A stretch of DNA of 64,000 nt. Source: UBA10438 sp044238605. Lineage in GTDB: Bacteria; Bacteroidota; Ignavibacteria; Kapaibacteriales; Kapaibacteriaceae. The notes below the pieces were generated by a model. The model did no database searches, had not been told where the DNA came from, and was given only the letters and a program-made list of their open reading frames with translations. A program made the translations under genes and the position numbers. The DNA lies in contig JBIICY010000005.1 in assembly GCA_044238605.1 (NCBI GenBank), positions 166,613 through 230,612 of the forward strand. Reading direction: 5' to 3'. Shown here in pieces: positions 50,531-60,133 of this stretch; within the stretch, counting starts at the first letter, position 1, and each line of letters starts with the position of its first letter.

Positions 50531-51934
50531 TTACCTTCTCACCAGTCTTGCTGCAAACGCTCCATCTGAGCGGTGCAGGTGCGGGAATGTCTGCATGCAG
50601 CCGTCTTTGCAGACGCTTTCTGGCAGATAGTTCTCTGCTGGATCGAGAGAGAATTCGGGGTGCTTTTCGAGGAACCAGCGAACGATCTCGATGTTCTCCT
50701 CGGGCTCGATGGTGCAGGTGCTATAGAGGATATGTCCACCCTGCTTTACCAGCGTTGCTGCATGATCGAGAATTGCCTTCTGTGTAACGGTCATTTTGCG
50801 GATGTCATCGATCTGTCTGCGCCATTTGATATCGGGCTTCTTCGATAGTGTACCCATGCCTGTGCAGGGGGCATCAACGAGGACGATATCTGCCGGTGTC
50901 TTCGATGTGTATTCGCGGGCATCGCCCTGCTGGGCCGTAACGATCGACGTGCCAGAGCGCTGGGCGTTTTCTTCGATGAAACGCAGTTTTGACTCGTGCT
51001 TTTCAAGAGCAATGACTGAACCTTGATTCTTCATGAGTTCAGCCGCATGCACTGCCTTGCCGCCTGGGGCTGCGCAGAGATCTACAACGGTCATCCCCGG
51101 CTTGGGGTCGGCCAGAATGATTGCCATACTTGCGCTGGCATCCTGCACCGTAACATGTCCATCTTGGAATAACTGCAAGCCCCGTATATCTCGGAGTGCC
51201 GTCATCAAGATGCTATTCGGGTGCACTGGCGAGATTTCGTGTTTGATCTCGAGAGCTGTTAACTGTTCGATTACTGCATCAACCGTGGTCTTGAGTGTAT
51301 TCACGCGTAGCGTAAGCATCGGACGGTTGTTGTTTGCCGTAAGCAGGGCCTCTGCCTGTTCAGAACCGAACCGTTCTACGTACCGCTTCACAAGCCACTG
51401 CGGGTGGGCAGTGTGTACGGAGAGGTAGAGCACTTCGTTTTCCTGTCGGTCTGGGTACCGGATAGACTGAACATTTCGCAGAACGTTGCGAAGAACACCG
51501 TTCACGATTCCAGCATGACGGTCTCCCTTGATGCGCTTCACGATCTCAACCGACTCATTGATCGCCGCCGGAGCCGGGATCTTTGAGAGAAACATCATCT
51601 GGTAGAGGGCAATTCGCAGGGCATTTTTTACAAGGGGCAGGCATTTTGCGAACTCGCCGTGGTAAAACCCTGTTAGTACCCAATCGATACGGGATTGCCA
51701 GCGAACCGTTCCGTTTACGAGCTCTGTAACCAGAGCGCGATCTGCCGGTTCCAACTCCGAGCGTCGGAGTTCTCCGTCGAGGAGCTTGTCGATGTAGGAG
51801 TCGCTGTTTTCGTATCGACTCAAAAGTTTTACTGCGATACCGCGTGCAGTCTGCAGAACGGCTGATGCCGAATCTTCGATCCGAGGAGCTGCCTGCTCAT
51901 CTCGGTCTGTCAAAGGTGCTTGTTGATTGCTCAT
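50531..51934 (-). CDS. rsmB: 16S rRNA (cytosine-C5) methyltransferase RsmB
   Basis: Encodes 467 residues from the ATG at 51934 (MSNQQAPLTD). The N-terminal NusB-like RNA-binding domain covers about 20-160. The methyltransferase domain has SAM motif VVDLCAAPGGKAVHAAEL, and the two catalytic cysteines lie in DAPCTGMGTLSKKP and YSTCTIEPEENIE. RsmB methylates C967 of 16S rRNA. The C-terminal end reaches the heptamer array. It is divergent from an outer-membrane protein gene with about 90 bp between starts. Confidence 0.95.
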   Translation of the reverse strand: MSNQQAPLTDRDEQAAPRIEDSASAVLQTARGIAVKLLSRYENSDSYIDKLLDGELRRSELEPADRALVTELVNGTVRWQSRIDWVLTGFYHGEFAKCLPLVKNALRIALYQMMFLSKIPAPAAINESVEIVKRIKGDRHAGIVNGVLRNVLRNVQSIRYPDRQENEVLYLSVHTAHPQWLVKRYVERFGSEQAEALLTANNNRPMLTLRVNTLKTTVDAVIEQLTALEIKHEISPVHPNSILMTALRDIRGLQLFQDGHVTVQDASASMAIILADPKPGMTVVDLCAAPGGKAVHAAELMKNQGSVIALEKHESKLRFIEENAQRSGTSIVTAQQGDAREYTSKTPADIVLVDAPCTGMGTLSKKPDIKWRRQIDDIRKMTVTQKAILDHAATLVKQGGHILYSTCTIEPEENIEIVRWFLEKHPEFSLDPAENYLPESVCKDGCMQTFPHLHRSDGAFAARLVRR

Positions 51935-52023
51935 AGTACCGCAAGTATACAAAAGCAATGCAGGAGCCTGGCAGGATTGCTTTCTTTGTAGTTTGGCGTA
52001 CTCATTTAATCGAACGCGATATC

Positions 52024-52872
52024 ATGATGGTTTTCATACGGATCCTCGTTGTTGTGATTGCCATGGGATCACTGATTCCAGCGGCTCTTCAGGCGCAGCA
52101 AAAGAAAAAAATTGTTGGTTCCAGCACGCCCCTTGCTCCAGACGAGAAGCCTACATCCATGTGGTTCGGCGGATATGTTGGCCCGACCTTCTCTTCGCAG
52201 GGAGGTACCTTTACTACGGCCTGTGATTGCGAATTCACCGGCGGTGCCGGTACGGGGTTTATTGCCGGACTGATGTTTGAAGACAAGACCACGTCAAAGA
52301 TCATCATCGGAGGCCAGCTCGGATATGATTCCAGGGGGCTAACCGGTAAATTCAGAGAGATCGAGGGTTCTGTGCAGACTAGTCCGTCCGGACGTACCTA
52401 TACGGTGCCGATCCAGTTTCTGAATGAGGCCGCGATTGACCTTGGCGTGGTGCATGCGAGCGCGTATGCAAAGTATGCGTTTCTAGGGCCCGTGTACGCA
52501 AGGCTTGGCGCAACCGCAGGATACGTTGTTTCGTCGTCTCTGGTGCACACGAAAACCTTGGAATCTAAGACAGTTACGTTTCCCAACGGCGAGCTTGCCA
52601 CGGTAGCCATTCCAGGAGCAAAAGATGGGGTGGTAACGGTGCAGAGCGGACCAGTGACAGACCTCAATCCCTTGCAGTTTGGCCTTATCGGGGCCGTCGG
52701 CATTGAGATTCCAATTCGAAAAGTAGAGCGAAAGTTTGGTCCGCCAGCGGTTACTACGTATCTGAGTCCGGTTGTACAGTACAACCTTCCAATCAGCACG
52801 ATCTCTGCTCAAGGGAACAATTTTCAGCTCCGTCAGGTGCAATTTTTTCTCGAACTACGCCACAATCTCTAG
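52024..52872 (+). CDS. Outer membrane beta-barrel protein (PorT/OMP_b-brl-like)
   Basis: Encodes 282 residues from the ATG at 52024 (MMVFIRILVVV), with signal peptide ending near LQAQ. A small barrel of about eight strands follows (SMWFGGYVGPTF, KIIIGGQLGYDSRGL, AYAKYAFLGPVYARLGATAGY, LRQVQFFLELRHNL). A CDC cysteine motif lies near the first loop. It fits the generic Bacteroidota outer-membrane barrel domain but no specific family is certain. It precedes the PD40-OmpA protein gene by about 125 bp, which includes a 7-bp inverted repeat. Confidence 0.68.
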   Translation: MMVFIRILVVVIAMGSLIPAALQAQQKKKIVGSSTPLAPDEKPTSMWFGGYVGPTFSSQGGTFTTACDCEFTGGAGTGFIAGLMFEDKTTSKIIIGGQLGYDSRGLTGKFREIEGSVQTSPSGRTYTVPIQFLNEAAIDLGVVHASAYAKYAFLGPVYARLGATAGYVVSSSLVHTKTLESKTVTFPNGELATVAIPGAKDGVVTVQSGPVTDLNPLQFGLIGAVGIEIPIRKVERKFGPPAVTTYLSPVVQYNLPISTISAQGNNFQLRQVQFFLELRHNL

Positions 52873-52926
52873 TTTGGGCTTTGGCGGTTTTCCACATTTA
52901 CCTATTTTTTAGCCCTACGGCCAAAT

Positions 52927-52945
52927 CACACTTTTGTCAAGTGTG
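52927..52945. promoter_or_regulatory. Inverted repeat upstream of PD40-OmpA gene
   Basis: CACACTT (52927-52933) and AAGTGTG (52939-52945) form a 7-bp stem with loop TTGTC, 52 bp before the start codon. It has no trailing T tract, so an operator or leader hairpin is more likely than a terminator. A T-rich stretch (CTATTTTTTAG) lies about 15 bp upstream. Confidence 0.4.
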
Positions 52946-52996
52946 TGAGGTTGTAGGAATGAACTGGTGGGGAGCGAACTTATTTCAAGGGACGAA

Positions 52997-55639
52997 ATGT
53001 CTATGATACGGCGATTTGTTACGGTCTGTGTCTGCACCCTAGCGATCTGCATGTCGCAGATGCAAGCCGCGACGGCTGAGAAGGTGTTGTACTTGTACAG
53101 CGTCACTATCGAGCCATCGGCTCAAGCAGATGACGATACACGTGGCGACATCCTTAGTGATCCGAAACGAATTCGGATCATCAATCTTGGTGCCATAAAT
53201 CACGATGGTGTTGACTATGCGCCAACGATCAGTGCCGATGGCAAGACACTCTACTATGTGTCGGATCGTAAGGGCAGTAAGTTCAACGTCACGGAAGGTC
53301 GCCTTTCTCACGACTTCTGGCGCGCGTCTAAGGCCAAGAGTCAGGATACAGCGTTCGGCGACCCTGTAAACCTTGTCGAGATCAATACGACAACTGACGA
53401 AGGGGCTGCGTCCATCGCTGCCGACCGTCAGACGCTCTACTTTACCGGATGTAACCGTCCGGGCGGTATTGGGTCGTGCGATATCTGGGAAGCCAAGGTA
53501 GACGGCGACAAGTTCCTCGAGCCAAAGAACCTGGGTCCAAACGTAAACTCACCGTTCTGGGACTCACAGCCATACATCGCTCCAGACAAGTCACGTCTGT
53601 ACTTCACATCGAACCGCCCGTTCAATCCAAAAGAAGAAGATGAAAAGGACTTCGACATTTGGTATTGCGATTGGGATGACGATCTCGGCGAATGGAAGCC
53701 AGCACGCAACCTTGGTTCGGATGTGAATACAAAGGAAAAAGAAAGCTCACCGTTCATCGCTGCTGATGGTCGTACGCTGTTCTTCTCATCGAACGGTCAT
53801 CTGCCGAACATTGGAGGTCTCGACTTCTACCGTGTTCGCAAGACCGGCGAGAAGGACAAGGATGGTCGCGATCGCTGGTCAAAGCCAGAAGCACTTCCTG
53901 CACCGATCAACTCCAAGGAAGACGATCAGTTCATGTCGATCCCAGCATCTGGCGACGTACTCTACTGGTCATCAAGCCGTGAAGACATCAAGGGCGCTCA
54001 AGGCGACTTGGACGTCTATATGGCATTTATCCCAACGTTCTCACGCGCAGTTAACCTGATCGTGAATGTTGTTGATGAATGTACTGGACAAAATATTCCT
54101 GCTACGATCGCCTTCAAGAACACAGCAACTGGCCGCACGGCCGATGGTTCTGTAGACATCGACAAGACGGAAACAAACGTTATCGTTGGTGACGATGATT
54201 ACGGTACCTCCGATGATAATCGTGCAAAGCAGGTAACATTTACGGTAACAGCCTCTTCGCCTGCATACGGTGAGCGCTCAATCACGGTTCCTGTTGATTA
54301 TCCAGGCAAGACCGTTGATCAGAACGAATCGGGCGTCAAGACAGAGATCAAGAAGACCATCACTCTTGGTAACCGTCCTGTTCTTACCGCCGATATGGAT
54401 GCATCAGATTGGGCCAAGAAGAAAAACAACAACTTCCGCGGTCTCGTTATCGAAGAGCGCGCTTCGATCCAGCTGTATCCACTTCTGCCGTACGTGTTCT
54501 TTGATCTCGGCAAGGCAGATCTTCCAGCCCGTTACAAGCGCATTACATCGGCTCAGACCAACGACTTCAACGATGAGCGTCTGCCGGGCGGTACTCTCGA
54601 TAAGTACTACCATGTGCTGAACATCTACGGTTATCGTTTGCGCAAGTATCCAAACGTAAACGTGAACATTGTAGGCTGCACAGACGAAACAAACGAAGAC
54701 AAGAACTCACCGCTTCCGAAGCAGCGTTCGCAGGTTGTGTATGACTACCTCAAGAATGTATGGGGCATCTCAGAAAGCCGCATGAAGATGGTTGCTCGCG
54801 GATGGCCTGAACTTCCTTCGAACAAGAAGGACACAAATGGTATCGTAGAAAACCGTCGTACAGAGCTTGTGTTCAGCGGTGAGAAGGAAGATCTCTGGAA
54901 CGTTCAGAAGCCTATCGAAGACCGCGATCCTACATTGTTCCCAACGCCGGCAACACTTACGTTCGGCATGAAGAACGGTATCGACAACAACATCGTTGCC
55001 TCACGTCGCGTTGAAGTATTCCGCAACGGCAAGCCATGGAAGACTGTGGCAGACGTAGGAACAACAGATGCAAGCAAGGTATGGGACTGGCAGAACGAAG
55101 ATGGTGAATTCCCATCAGAGCGTAATCCAGCCGGTGGAGATGAGTACTCAGTTGCGCCGTACAAGTCTGTTCTGATCGTAACATCGAAGAACGGACAAGA
55201 GTGTAAGTCTGATACGGTAACAACACCAGTAAAGCGTGTAACATCGGTCGGTATGGGTGTTGACAAGGATGCAGTGAAGACACTTGAAAAGTATAACCTG
55301 ATCCTCTTCAAGTTCGATAGTCCAGAAGCTGGCGAACTGAACGAGCGCATCATGTCTACATGGGTATACCCACGTGTGAAGAAGTCATCAGTGATTCGTA
55401 TCGAAGGTCACACTGACATCGTTGGTCTCGATACACGCAACAAGACACTTTCTGAGCAGCGTGCCGGTACAGCAGAAAAGTTCATCAAGAACCGCACGAA
55501 GGAGTTCACAGAACTCTCCACACGTGGTACTGGTGAAGAAGAGCCGCTGTATTCAAACGACTCACCTGAAGGACGTTTCTTCAACCGTACAGTTCAGGTT
55601 ATCGTAGAAACACCGCTGGCAGACGCAGGCATCGAATAA
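52997..55639 (+). CDS. PD40 beta-propeller protein with two OmpA-like C-terminal domains
   Basis: Encodes 880 residues. After the signal peptide (to about AATA), five or more PD40-type blades occur (PTISADGKTLYYVSDRKG, SIAADRQTLYFTGC, YIAPDKSRLYFTSNRP, FIAADGRTLFFSSNGH, SGDVLYWSSSRED). A carboxypeptidase-regulatory-like segment follows. There are then two OmpA peptidoglycan-binding regions: VFFDLGKADLP...VNVNIVGCTDETNEDKN...ENRRTEL, and the last 115 residues LILFKFDSPEAG...IRIEGHTDIVG...FNRTVQVIV. This TolB/Pal-like plan suggests an envelope-to-peptidoglycan anchor. A double OmpA end is less usual than one. Followed by a terminator. Confidence 0.9.
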   Translation: MSMIRRFVTVCVCTLAICMSQMQAATAEKVLYLYSVTIEPSAQADDDTRGDILSDPKRIRIINLGAINHDGVDYAPTISADGKTLYYVSDRKGSKFNVTEGRLSHDFWRASKAKSQDTAFGDPVNLVEINTTTDEGAASIAADRQTLYFTGCNRPGGIGSCDIWEAKVDGDKFLEPKNLGPNVNSPFWDSQPYIAPDKSRLYFTSNRPFNPKEEDEKDFDIWYCDWDDDLGEWKPARNLGSDVNTKEKESSPFIAADGRTLFFSSNGHLPNIGGLDFYRVRKTGEKDKDGRDRWSKPEALPAPINSKEDDQFMSIPASGDVLYWSSSREDIKGAQGDLDVYMAFIPTFSRAVNLIVNVVDECTGQNIPATIAFKNTATGRTADGSVDIDKTETNVIVGDDDYGTSDDNRAKQVTFTVTASSPAYGERSITVPVDYPGKTVDQNESGVKTEIKKTITLGNRPVLTADMDASDWAKKKNNNFRGLVIEERASIQLYPLLPYVFFDLGKADLPARYKRITSAQTNDFNDERLPGGTLDKYYHVLNIYGYRLRKYPNVNVNIVGCTDETNEDKNSPLPKQRSQVVYDYLKNVWGISESRMKMVARGWPELPSNKKDTNGIVENRRTELVFSGEKEDLWNVQKPIEDRDPTLFPTPATLTFGMKNGIDNNIVASRRVEVFRNGKPWKTVADVGTTDASKVWDWQNEDGEFPSERNPAGGDEYSVAPYKSVLIVTSKNGQECKSDTVTTPVKRVTSVGMGVDKDAVKTLEKYNLILFKFDSPEAGELNERIMSTWVYPRVKKSSVIRIEGHTDIVGLDTRNKTLSEQRAGTAEKFIKNRTKEFTELSTRGTGEEEPLYSNDSPEGRFFNRTVQVIVETPLADAGIE

Positions 55640-55664
55640 GCCAGCATACAACATGCATATTCCC

Positions 55665-55691
55665 AAGCGCCCGGCTAGTAGTCGGGCGCTT
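55665..55691 (+). terminator. Intrinsic terminator of PD40-OmpA gene
   Basis: Perfect 9-bp stem AAGCGCCCG (55665-55673) with CGGGCGCTT (55683-55691) and 9-nt loop GCTAGTAGT, 25 bp after the stop codon, followed by GTCGTTTATATT. The T tract is weak but the geometry is right. Confidence 0.75.
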
Positions 55692-55710
55692 GTCGTTTAT
55701 ATTCGCACCT

Positions 55711-56499
55711 ATGATCATTGAATGGAATGTTGACCCCGTAATATTCACTGCTGGCCCCCTCTCACCACGTTGGTACGGTGTGCTGTTCGCTTCCGCATTC
55801 ATGATCAGCTACCAGATCATGAAGAAGATCTTCGTAGCCGAGGGTAAAGGCATGCAGCAGTTAGACCAGCTGACGATTGCCATCATCATCGGGACGATCG
55901 TTGGGGCTAGAGTTGGACACGTACTGTTCTATGAGCCGCAGATCTTTCTGGAAGACCCGTTTGAGGTTATCGCCATATGGCATGGTGGTCTTGCGAGTCA
56001 CGGTGGCGCACTCGGAATCATCACTGCGCTCTGGTGGTTTCACACCAAGAATAGGTCCTTTGGGATGACGTGGCTGTTTGACCGTCTGGCAATAGTTGCG
56101 GCGATATCTGGGATGTGCATTCGACTCGGAAATCTGATGAACTCTGAGATCATCGGAAAGCCCACTGATGGCACATGGGGCTTCTGGTTCCAACGTGTGG
56201 ATCCAACCCTTGTTCCACGGCATCCAACGCAGCTCTATGAAGCAGCCCTGTGTCTGGCATTGTTCGGTCTCACATACTGGATGTATCAACGAGGTGTTGC
56301 TAAGCGAGCACCTGGGATGATCTTTGGCCTCTTCCTCGTGCTGCTGTTCGCAGGAAGATTCATCATAGAGTTCTTCAAAGAGCACCAAGTTGATTTTGAG
56401 GCCAGTTTGCCCATCGATATGGGACAGATCCTGAGCATACCATTTGTGCTGCTGGGGATCTATTACCTACTTCGCAGCCGTCAATCGCAACAGGCGTAA
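55711..56499 (+). CDS. lgt: Phosphatidylglycerol:prolipoprotein diacylglyceryl transferase
   Basis: Encodes 262 residues from the ATG at 55711 (MIIEWNVDPV). Seven hydrophobic helices; hallmarks are WYGVLFASAF, GARVGHVLFY, the HGG-LASHGGALG loop and the signature CIRLGNLMNSEIIGKPTDGTWGF, with the essential Arg. A conserved C-terminal RFIIEFFKEHQ is also seen. Lgt attaches diacylglycerol to the lipobox Cys of prolipoproteins, the first step for the many lipoproteins in this window. Start chosen over an upstream TTG because it begins the first helix. Confidence 0.95.
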   Translation: MIIEWNVDPVIFTAGPLSPRWYGVLFASAFMISYQIMKKIFVAEGKGMQQLDQLTIAIIIGTIVGARVGHVLFYEPQIFLEDPFEVIAIWHGGLASHGGALGIITALWWFHTKNRSFGMTWLFDRLAIVAAISGMCIRLGNLMNSEIIGKPTDGTWGFWFQRVDPTLVPRHPTQLYEAALCLALFGLTYWMYQRGVAKRAPGMIFGLFLVLLFAGRFIIEFFKEHQVDFEASLPIDMGQILSIPFVLLGIYYLLRSRQSQQA

Positions 56500-56561
56500 C
56501 ATTGAACGAGCTTCATCTCCTATTTTTGCGCACCTAATTGAAATCACAAGGACACCTACCC

Positions 56562-57413
56562 ATGTCAGTACAGCACATAACAGTCATCGGCGGCGGAACA
56601 ATGGGCAACGGCATTGCCCACGTTGCAGCACAAAGCGGATACACAGTTACACTCGTTGATGTTTCCGATGCCGCAATTGAGCGCGCGATGAAGACGATCA
56701 CCTCAAACCTTGAGCGTCAGGTTAAGAAGGAAGTCATCACAGCCGATGCTATGGCCGCAACACTAGCACGCATCAGCACGCAGACGAACCTTGAAGAAGG
56801 CGCAGCTCAAGCAGATCTCGTGATCGAGGCTGCAAGCGAGCGCATGGAGATCAAGCAGCAGATCTTTGCAACGCTCGACCGTGTGTGCAAGCCTGATGCG
56901 ATCCTTGCATCAAACACTTCGTCGATCTCAATCACAGAGTTGGCAGGGGGCACGAAGCGCGCTGATAAGTTCATAGGCATGCACTTCTTCAATCCAGTTC
57001 CTGTGATGAAGTTGTGCGAGATCATCCGTGGCCTTGCAACAAGCGACGAAACCTATGCGCTGATCAAGGACCTCGCAGAGAAGATGGGCAAGGTTCCTGT
57101 AGAAGTACAGGACTACCCAGGATTTATCTCGAACCGCATTCTCATGCCGATGATCAATGAGGCCGTCTATTGCGTCATGGAAGGCATTGCATCTGTAGAA
57201 GACATCGACACCGTGATGAAGCTTGGCATGGCACACCCAATGGGCCCCCTCACACTTGCAGACTTTATCGGTCTCGATGTGTGCTTGTCCATCATGGAAG
57301 TGCTGCACAACGGACTTGGTGATTCAAAGTACCGTCCGTGTCCGCTGCTTCGCAAGATGGTTGCCGCAGGACACCTCGGACGCAAGTCTGGTAAGGGTTT
57401 CTACAGCTACTAA
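56562..57413 (+). CDS. hbd: 3-hydroxybutyryl-CoA dehydrogenase
   Basis: A 283-residue NAD(P)-dependent 3-hydroxyacyl-CoA dehydrogenase. The Rossmann motif VIGGGTMGNGIAHVAA opens the protein, ASNTSSISITELA and MHFFNPVPVMKLCEI carry the catalytic Ser and His, and DYPGFISNRILMPMINEA is the family C-domain motif. Length fits the single-domain Hbd/PaaH type, not FadB. It catalyses (S)-3-hydroxybutyryl-CoA to acetoacetyl-CoA in butyrate or phenylacetate metabolism. Single gene, preceded by lgt (62 bp). Confidence 0.94.
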   Translation: MSVQHITVIGGGTMGNGIAHVAAQSGYTVTLVDVSDAAIERAMKTITSNLERQVKKEVITADAMAATLARISTQTNLEEGAAQADLVIEAASERMEIKQQIFATLDRVCKPDAILASNTSSISITELAGGTKRADKFIGMHFFNPVPVMKLCEIIRGLATSDETYALIKDLAEKMGKVPVEVQDYPGFISNRILMPMINEAVYCVMEGIASVEDIDTVMKLGMAHPMGPLTLADFIGLDVCLSIMEVLHNGLGDSKYRPCPLLRKMVAAGHLGRKSGKGFYSY

Positions 57414-57435
57414 GATTTAGGTAGTTCTTCTGAAC

Positions 57436-57491
57436 GTCCGCATTCTTTGCATATCTGTTGTGCACTCTGCAGATACACAAGGGATGCGGAC
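57436..57491 (+). ncRNA. Two-tier hairpin between hbd and the Asp-box protein gene
   Basis: An outer 8-bp stem GTCCGCAT (57436-57443) with ATGCGGAC (57484-57491) encloses an inner 6-bp stem TATCTG (57452-57457) with CAGATA (57470-57475), loop of 12. It follows the hbd stop by 22 bp. It could be a terminator without a strong T tract or a structured leader for the next gene. Confidence 0.4.
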
Positions 57492-57580
57492 CTGTTGTTT
57501 ATAGTACTTGATGCTGCGGTGCAAATAAGGTAGCTTCGTGGTTGATCGCCCAGCCAATGCGCGGTAGAGGAGACAGATCA

Positions 57581-60106
57581 ATGATAACACGTTTAACACT
57601 TACCGTTGCGTTGCTATTAGTTGCGCTTGCATGTAGCGCTCAGTCAATCGACTGGCTCCCACGCATTCCCTTGATGCAGACCGGCTGGCAATATCCTGGT
57701 ATCGCACAGGTTATTGAAGACTCAACGCGCAACCGGTTGATGACGCCTGGCTGGCTGCTTGGCACAGTGTATCGTAGCGAGGACAATGGAGCATCGTGGC
57801 AAGGCCAATATGCGCTCGGAACCGACGTTGTTGGCAAGTATGGACAGATCTACGTTGCTCCCGACGGACGCTACATCTGGCATGGGCAAACACCCTGGAA
57901 CCAGTGGGTAGCGCTTCTCTCTACCGATGGCGGTGTTACGTGGAGTAGATATACCAGCGACACGCTTGTATTTCAGGATGGAGGGTATCGGGGACTCCTT
58001 TGGATCATTCCGCCGTACAACATTCGCGCGTATAACGTTACTCGAACGGGTCAGGTGCTAAGCTCTGATCTAGGTGCTACATGGAGGAACATTCAGCGTC
58101 CTCCGAGTGATACCGTCGGTTGGAATCCAAATGCTGTGGAGGACCAGGCCGCACCCAATATTCTGTACTACACCGGCAAACCATATCTGTTCCGATTTGA
58201 TGCCCGAGTCGATACAGTGTGGACAGAGACTCGTGTCGAAGGAAAGGGTCGCACCACACAGGAAGTTGACGGAGGTGTTGTTACAGTTGTATCAGGCAAG
58301 CTGCATGTGTATCCCACGTGGAGAGATACACAGTGTCGTGTGGTTCGTAGTTGGAAGGATGAAGATACAGGAGATCAGATTACTCTCTCAATAAAGGATA
58401 CTAAGCGCATTGATGATTCAACAGTGTATGCGTATGACGATCGTGGATGGATCTTTGAGATTCGTCCGCGCACTATGCAAGTTCGTTGCATCCGTCCATT
58501 TGGCAAAGCATTTCCGTTGGTATCGGGATTTTTCGGTCGGGCATCCTTTCTTTGGTCGGGAGTCTATAACGGTGCAAGCATGTCGATCGTCAATGTACAG
58601 GGGCTCGGATGGTGCGTAGCAGAGATTAAGAACGGCCGTGTGTCCCGCGTGGATACTGTTGCACCTCGTGATCCTGAAGTCATTTCTAACAAAGTGTTTC
58701 CATTAACATACTTTGGGGATCGTGGTTTGTTTATGTTTCTGGTCACGACAAGCTCATTCCGTGAGATTGTACGTAGCACAGATCTCGGTGCGTCGTGGAT
58801 TCACACATCGAAGGTCGAGGGTGACCAGTTGGAACCGGCATATCTCGGCGTTCGCTCTGCCGTTCGAGCCTCAGATGGAACGTTATTGACGCATACCACA
58901 AGAGGTCACTGTGTGATCCCAGACGAGTCCGGATCAATAGAACGAACATTTCGTCTCGATGATGTAAGTTTCTTCAATACAGACTGGCAGCAGAAACTCT
59001 TGTACGACCGCGCGACTACGCTCTATCGCGATGGTGATAGAATGCTATTGACCGGCACTGGTGGTTTGTGTGTGTACGACCACAGGCGGGGCTCTGCAAC
59101 GCAAACCATTCTGCCACGCAAATGCACATTTGTGCGAAGTCTTCCATCGTCGACGATGCTGGCTGGTTCGGATTCATTGTGGATTACATTTAACAGCGGT
59201 CGTGAATGGTTAAATGTATCTCAGACGCTAAGATCTCCTGTAAACAATATCCGCGGTCAATTCTCGGATGCTACACGCACAGCATCTGGTGTATTGCTAG
59301 CTGCGATTCGTGGTGTGGATTATAAGGATACGAGTGGGCGTCGTGGAATTATACGGTATGGTGGCATCGCACGTAGTGTCGACAACGGTGACACTTGGAA
59401 ATGGATCACGAATCTCCCCGATAGCATGCGCTTTGTAACTCGTGTCCAGCGAGTGAATGATTCAACCGTGCTAGCCGTTGCTGGACGAATTGCTGTCGAC
59501 TCTGCGTTAAATCGAACAACGGGAAGGTTTCAGTCAGAGGTAGATGCATCAGCAATTCTGATCAGCAATGATGAAGGAATTACCTGGCGCGTTGCTGTAC
59601 GAGATATTCGTACTGGAATGCAACGTGGAGATCATGAGCCCGACATCTGTGTGTTGGATAATGGTGTGGTGTTGGCAAGTCTGCACTCAGGTTTTGCCTT
59701 CATTTCTACAACGTCAGGTCGGACGTGGTCTCTGCTGGATATAGCTGAGCTCGGCCTTGGCGCTGTCCATGGCTTCTGGAAGGAAGATAATGGTGAGGTT
59801 ATCATCAGCACTTCTGTTGGAGCCGGGTATCTAAGGATTCCTGGGGTAACTTCTGTTGATACAGTGACGCCACAAACCACAGTCAATAGTAGACTACATG
59901 CGTTCGTAGCAGACAGACTGCTACATATAGACGTTCCTTCACCGCAATCCCATCTTCGCATCATGAGTGTTGATGGACGCTGCATTGTAGAGCGTCGCTG
60001 TGATGAAGGACGAATGACAATTGATCTCACGCATCATCCACATGGTATTTATGGTGTAGAGTTGTATTCCGAACGTAAGTATATGAGTACTACCGTCGTA
60101 TGGTAA
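57581..60106 (+). CDS. Secreted Asp-box (BNR) beta-propeller protein with T9SS-like tail
   Basis: Encodes 841 residues from the ATG at 57581, with a purine-rich AGAGGAGA about 8 bp upstream. Signal peptide ends near ACSAQ. At least eight Asp-box-like motifs (S-x-D-x-G-x-x-W) are visible, for example SEDNGASW, STDGGVTW, STDLGASW, SVDNGDTW and SNDEGITW, so it forms one or two sialidase-like or Ycf48/VPS10-like propellers. There is no clear sialidase active site. The last 70 residues (HLRIMSVDGRCIVERR...HGIYGVELYSERKYMSTTVVW) look like a type IX sorting domain. Role unknown, likely a surface protein. Confidence 0.8.
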   Translation: MITRLTLTVALLLVALACSAQSIDWLPRIPLMQTGWQYPGIAQVIEDSTRNRLMTPGWLLGTVYRSEDNGASWQGQYALGTDVVGKYGQIYVAPDGRYIWHGQTPWNQWVALLSTDGGVTWSRYTSDTLVFQDGGYRGLLWIIPPYNIRAYNVTRTGQVLSSDLGATWRNIQRPPSDTVGWNPNAVEDQAAPNILYYTGKPYLFRFDARVDTVWTETRVEGKGRTTQEVDGGVVTVVSGKLHVYPTWRDTQCRVVRSWKDEDTGDQITLSIKDTKRIDDSTVYAYDDRGWIFEIRPRTMQVRCIRPFGKAFPLVSGFFGRASFLWSGVYNGASMSIVNVQGLGWCVAEIKNGRVSRVDTVAPRDPEVISNKVFPLTYFGDRGLFMFLVTTSSFREIVRSTDLGASWIHTSKVEGDQLEPAYLGVRSAVRASDGTLLTHTTRGHCVIPDESGSIERTFRLDDVSFFNTDWQQKLLYDRATTLYRDGDRMLLTGTGGLCVYDHRRGSATQTILPRKCTFVRSLPSSTMLAGSDSLWITFNSGREWLNVSQTLRSPVNNIRGQFSDATRTASGVLLAAIRGVDYKDTSGRRGIIRYGGIARSVDNGDTWKWITNLPDSMRFVTRVQRVNDSTVLAVAGRIAVDSALNRTTGRFQSEVDASAILISNDEGITWRVAVRDIRTGMQRGDHEPDICVLDNGVVLASLHSGFAFISTTSGRTWSLLDIAELGLGAVHGFWKEDNGEVIISTSVGAGYLRIPGVTSVDTVTPQTTVNSRLHAFVADRLLHIDVPSPQSHLRIMSVDGRCIVERRCDEGRMTIDLTHHPHGIYGVELYSERKYMSTTVVW

Positions 60107-60133
60107 TACGCGATATCGATATCCCCAATCCTA

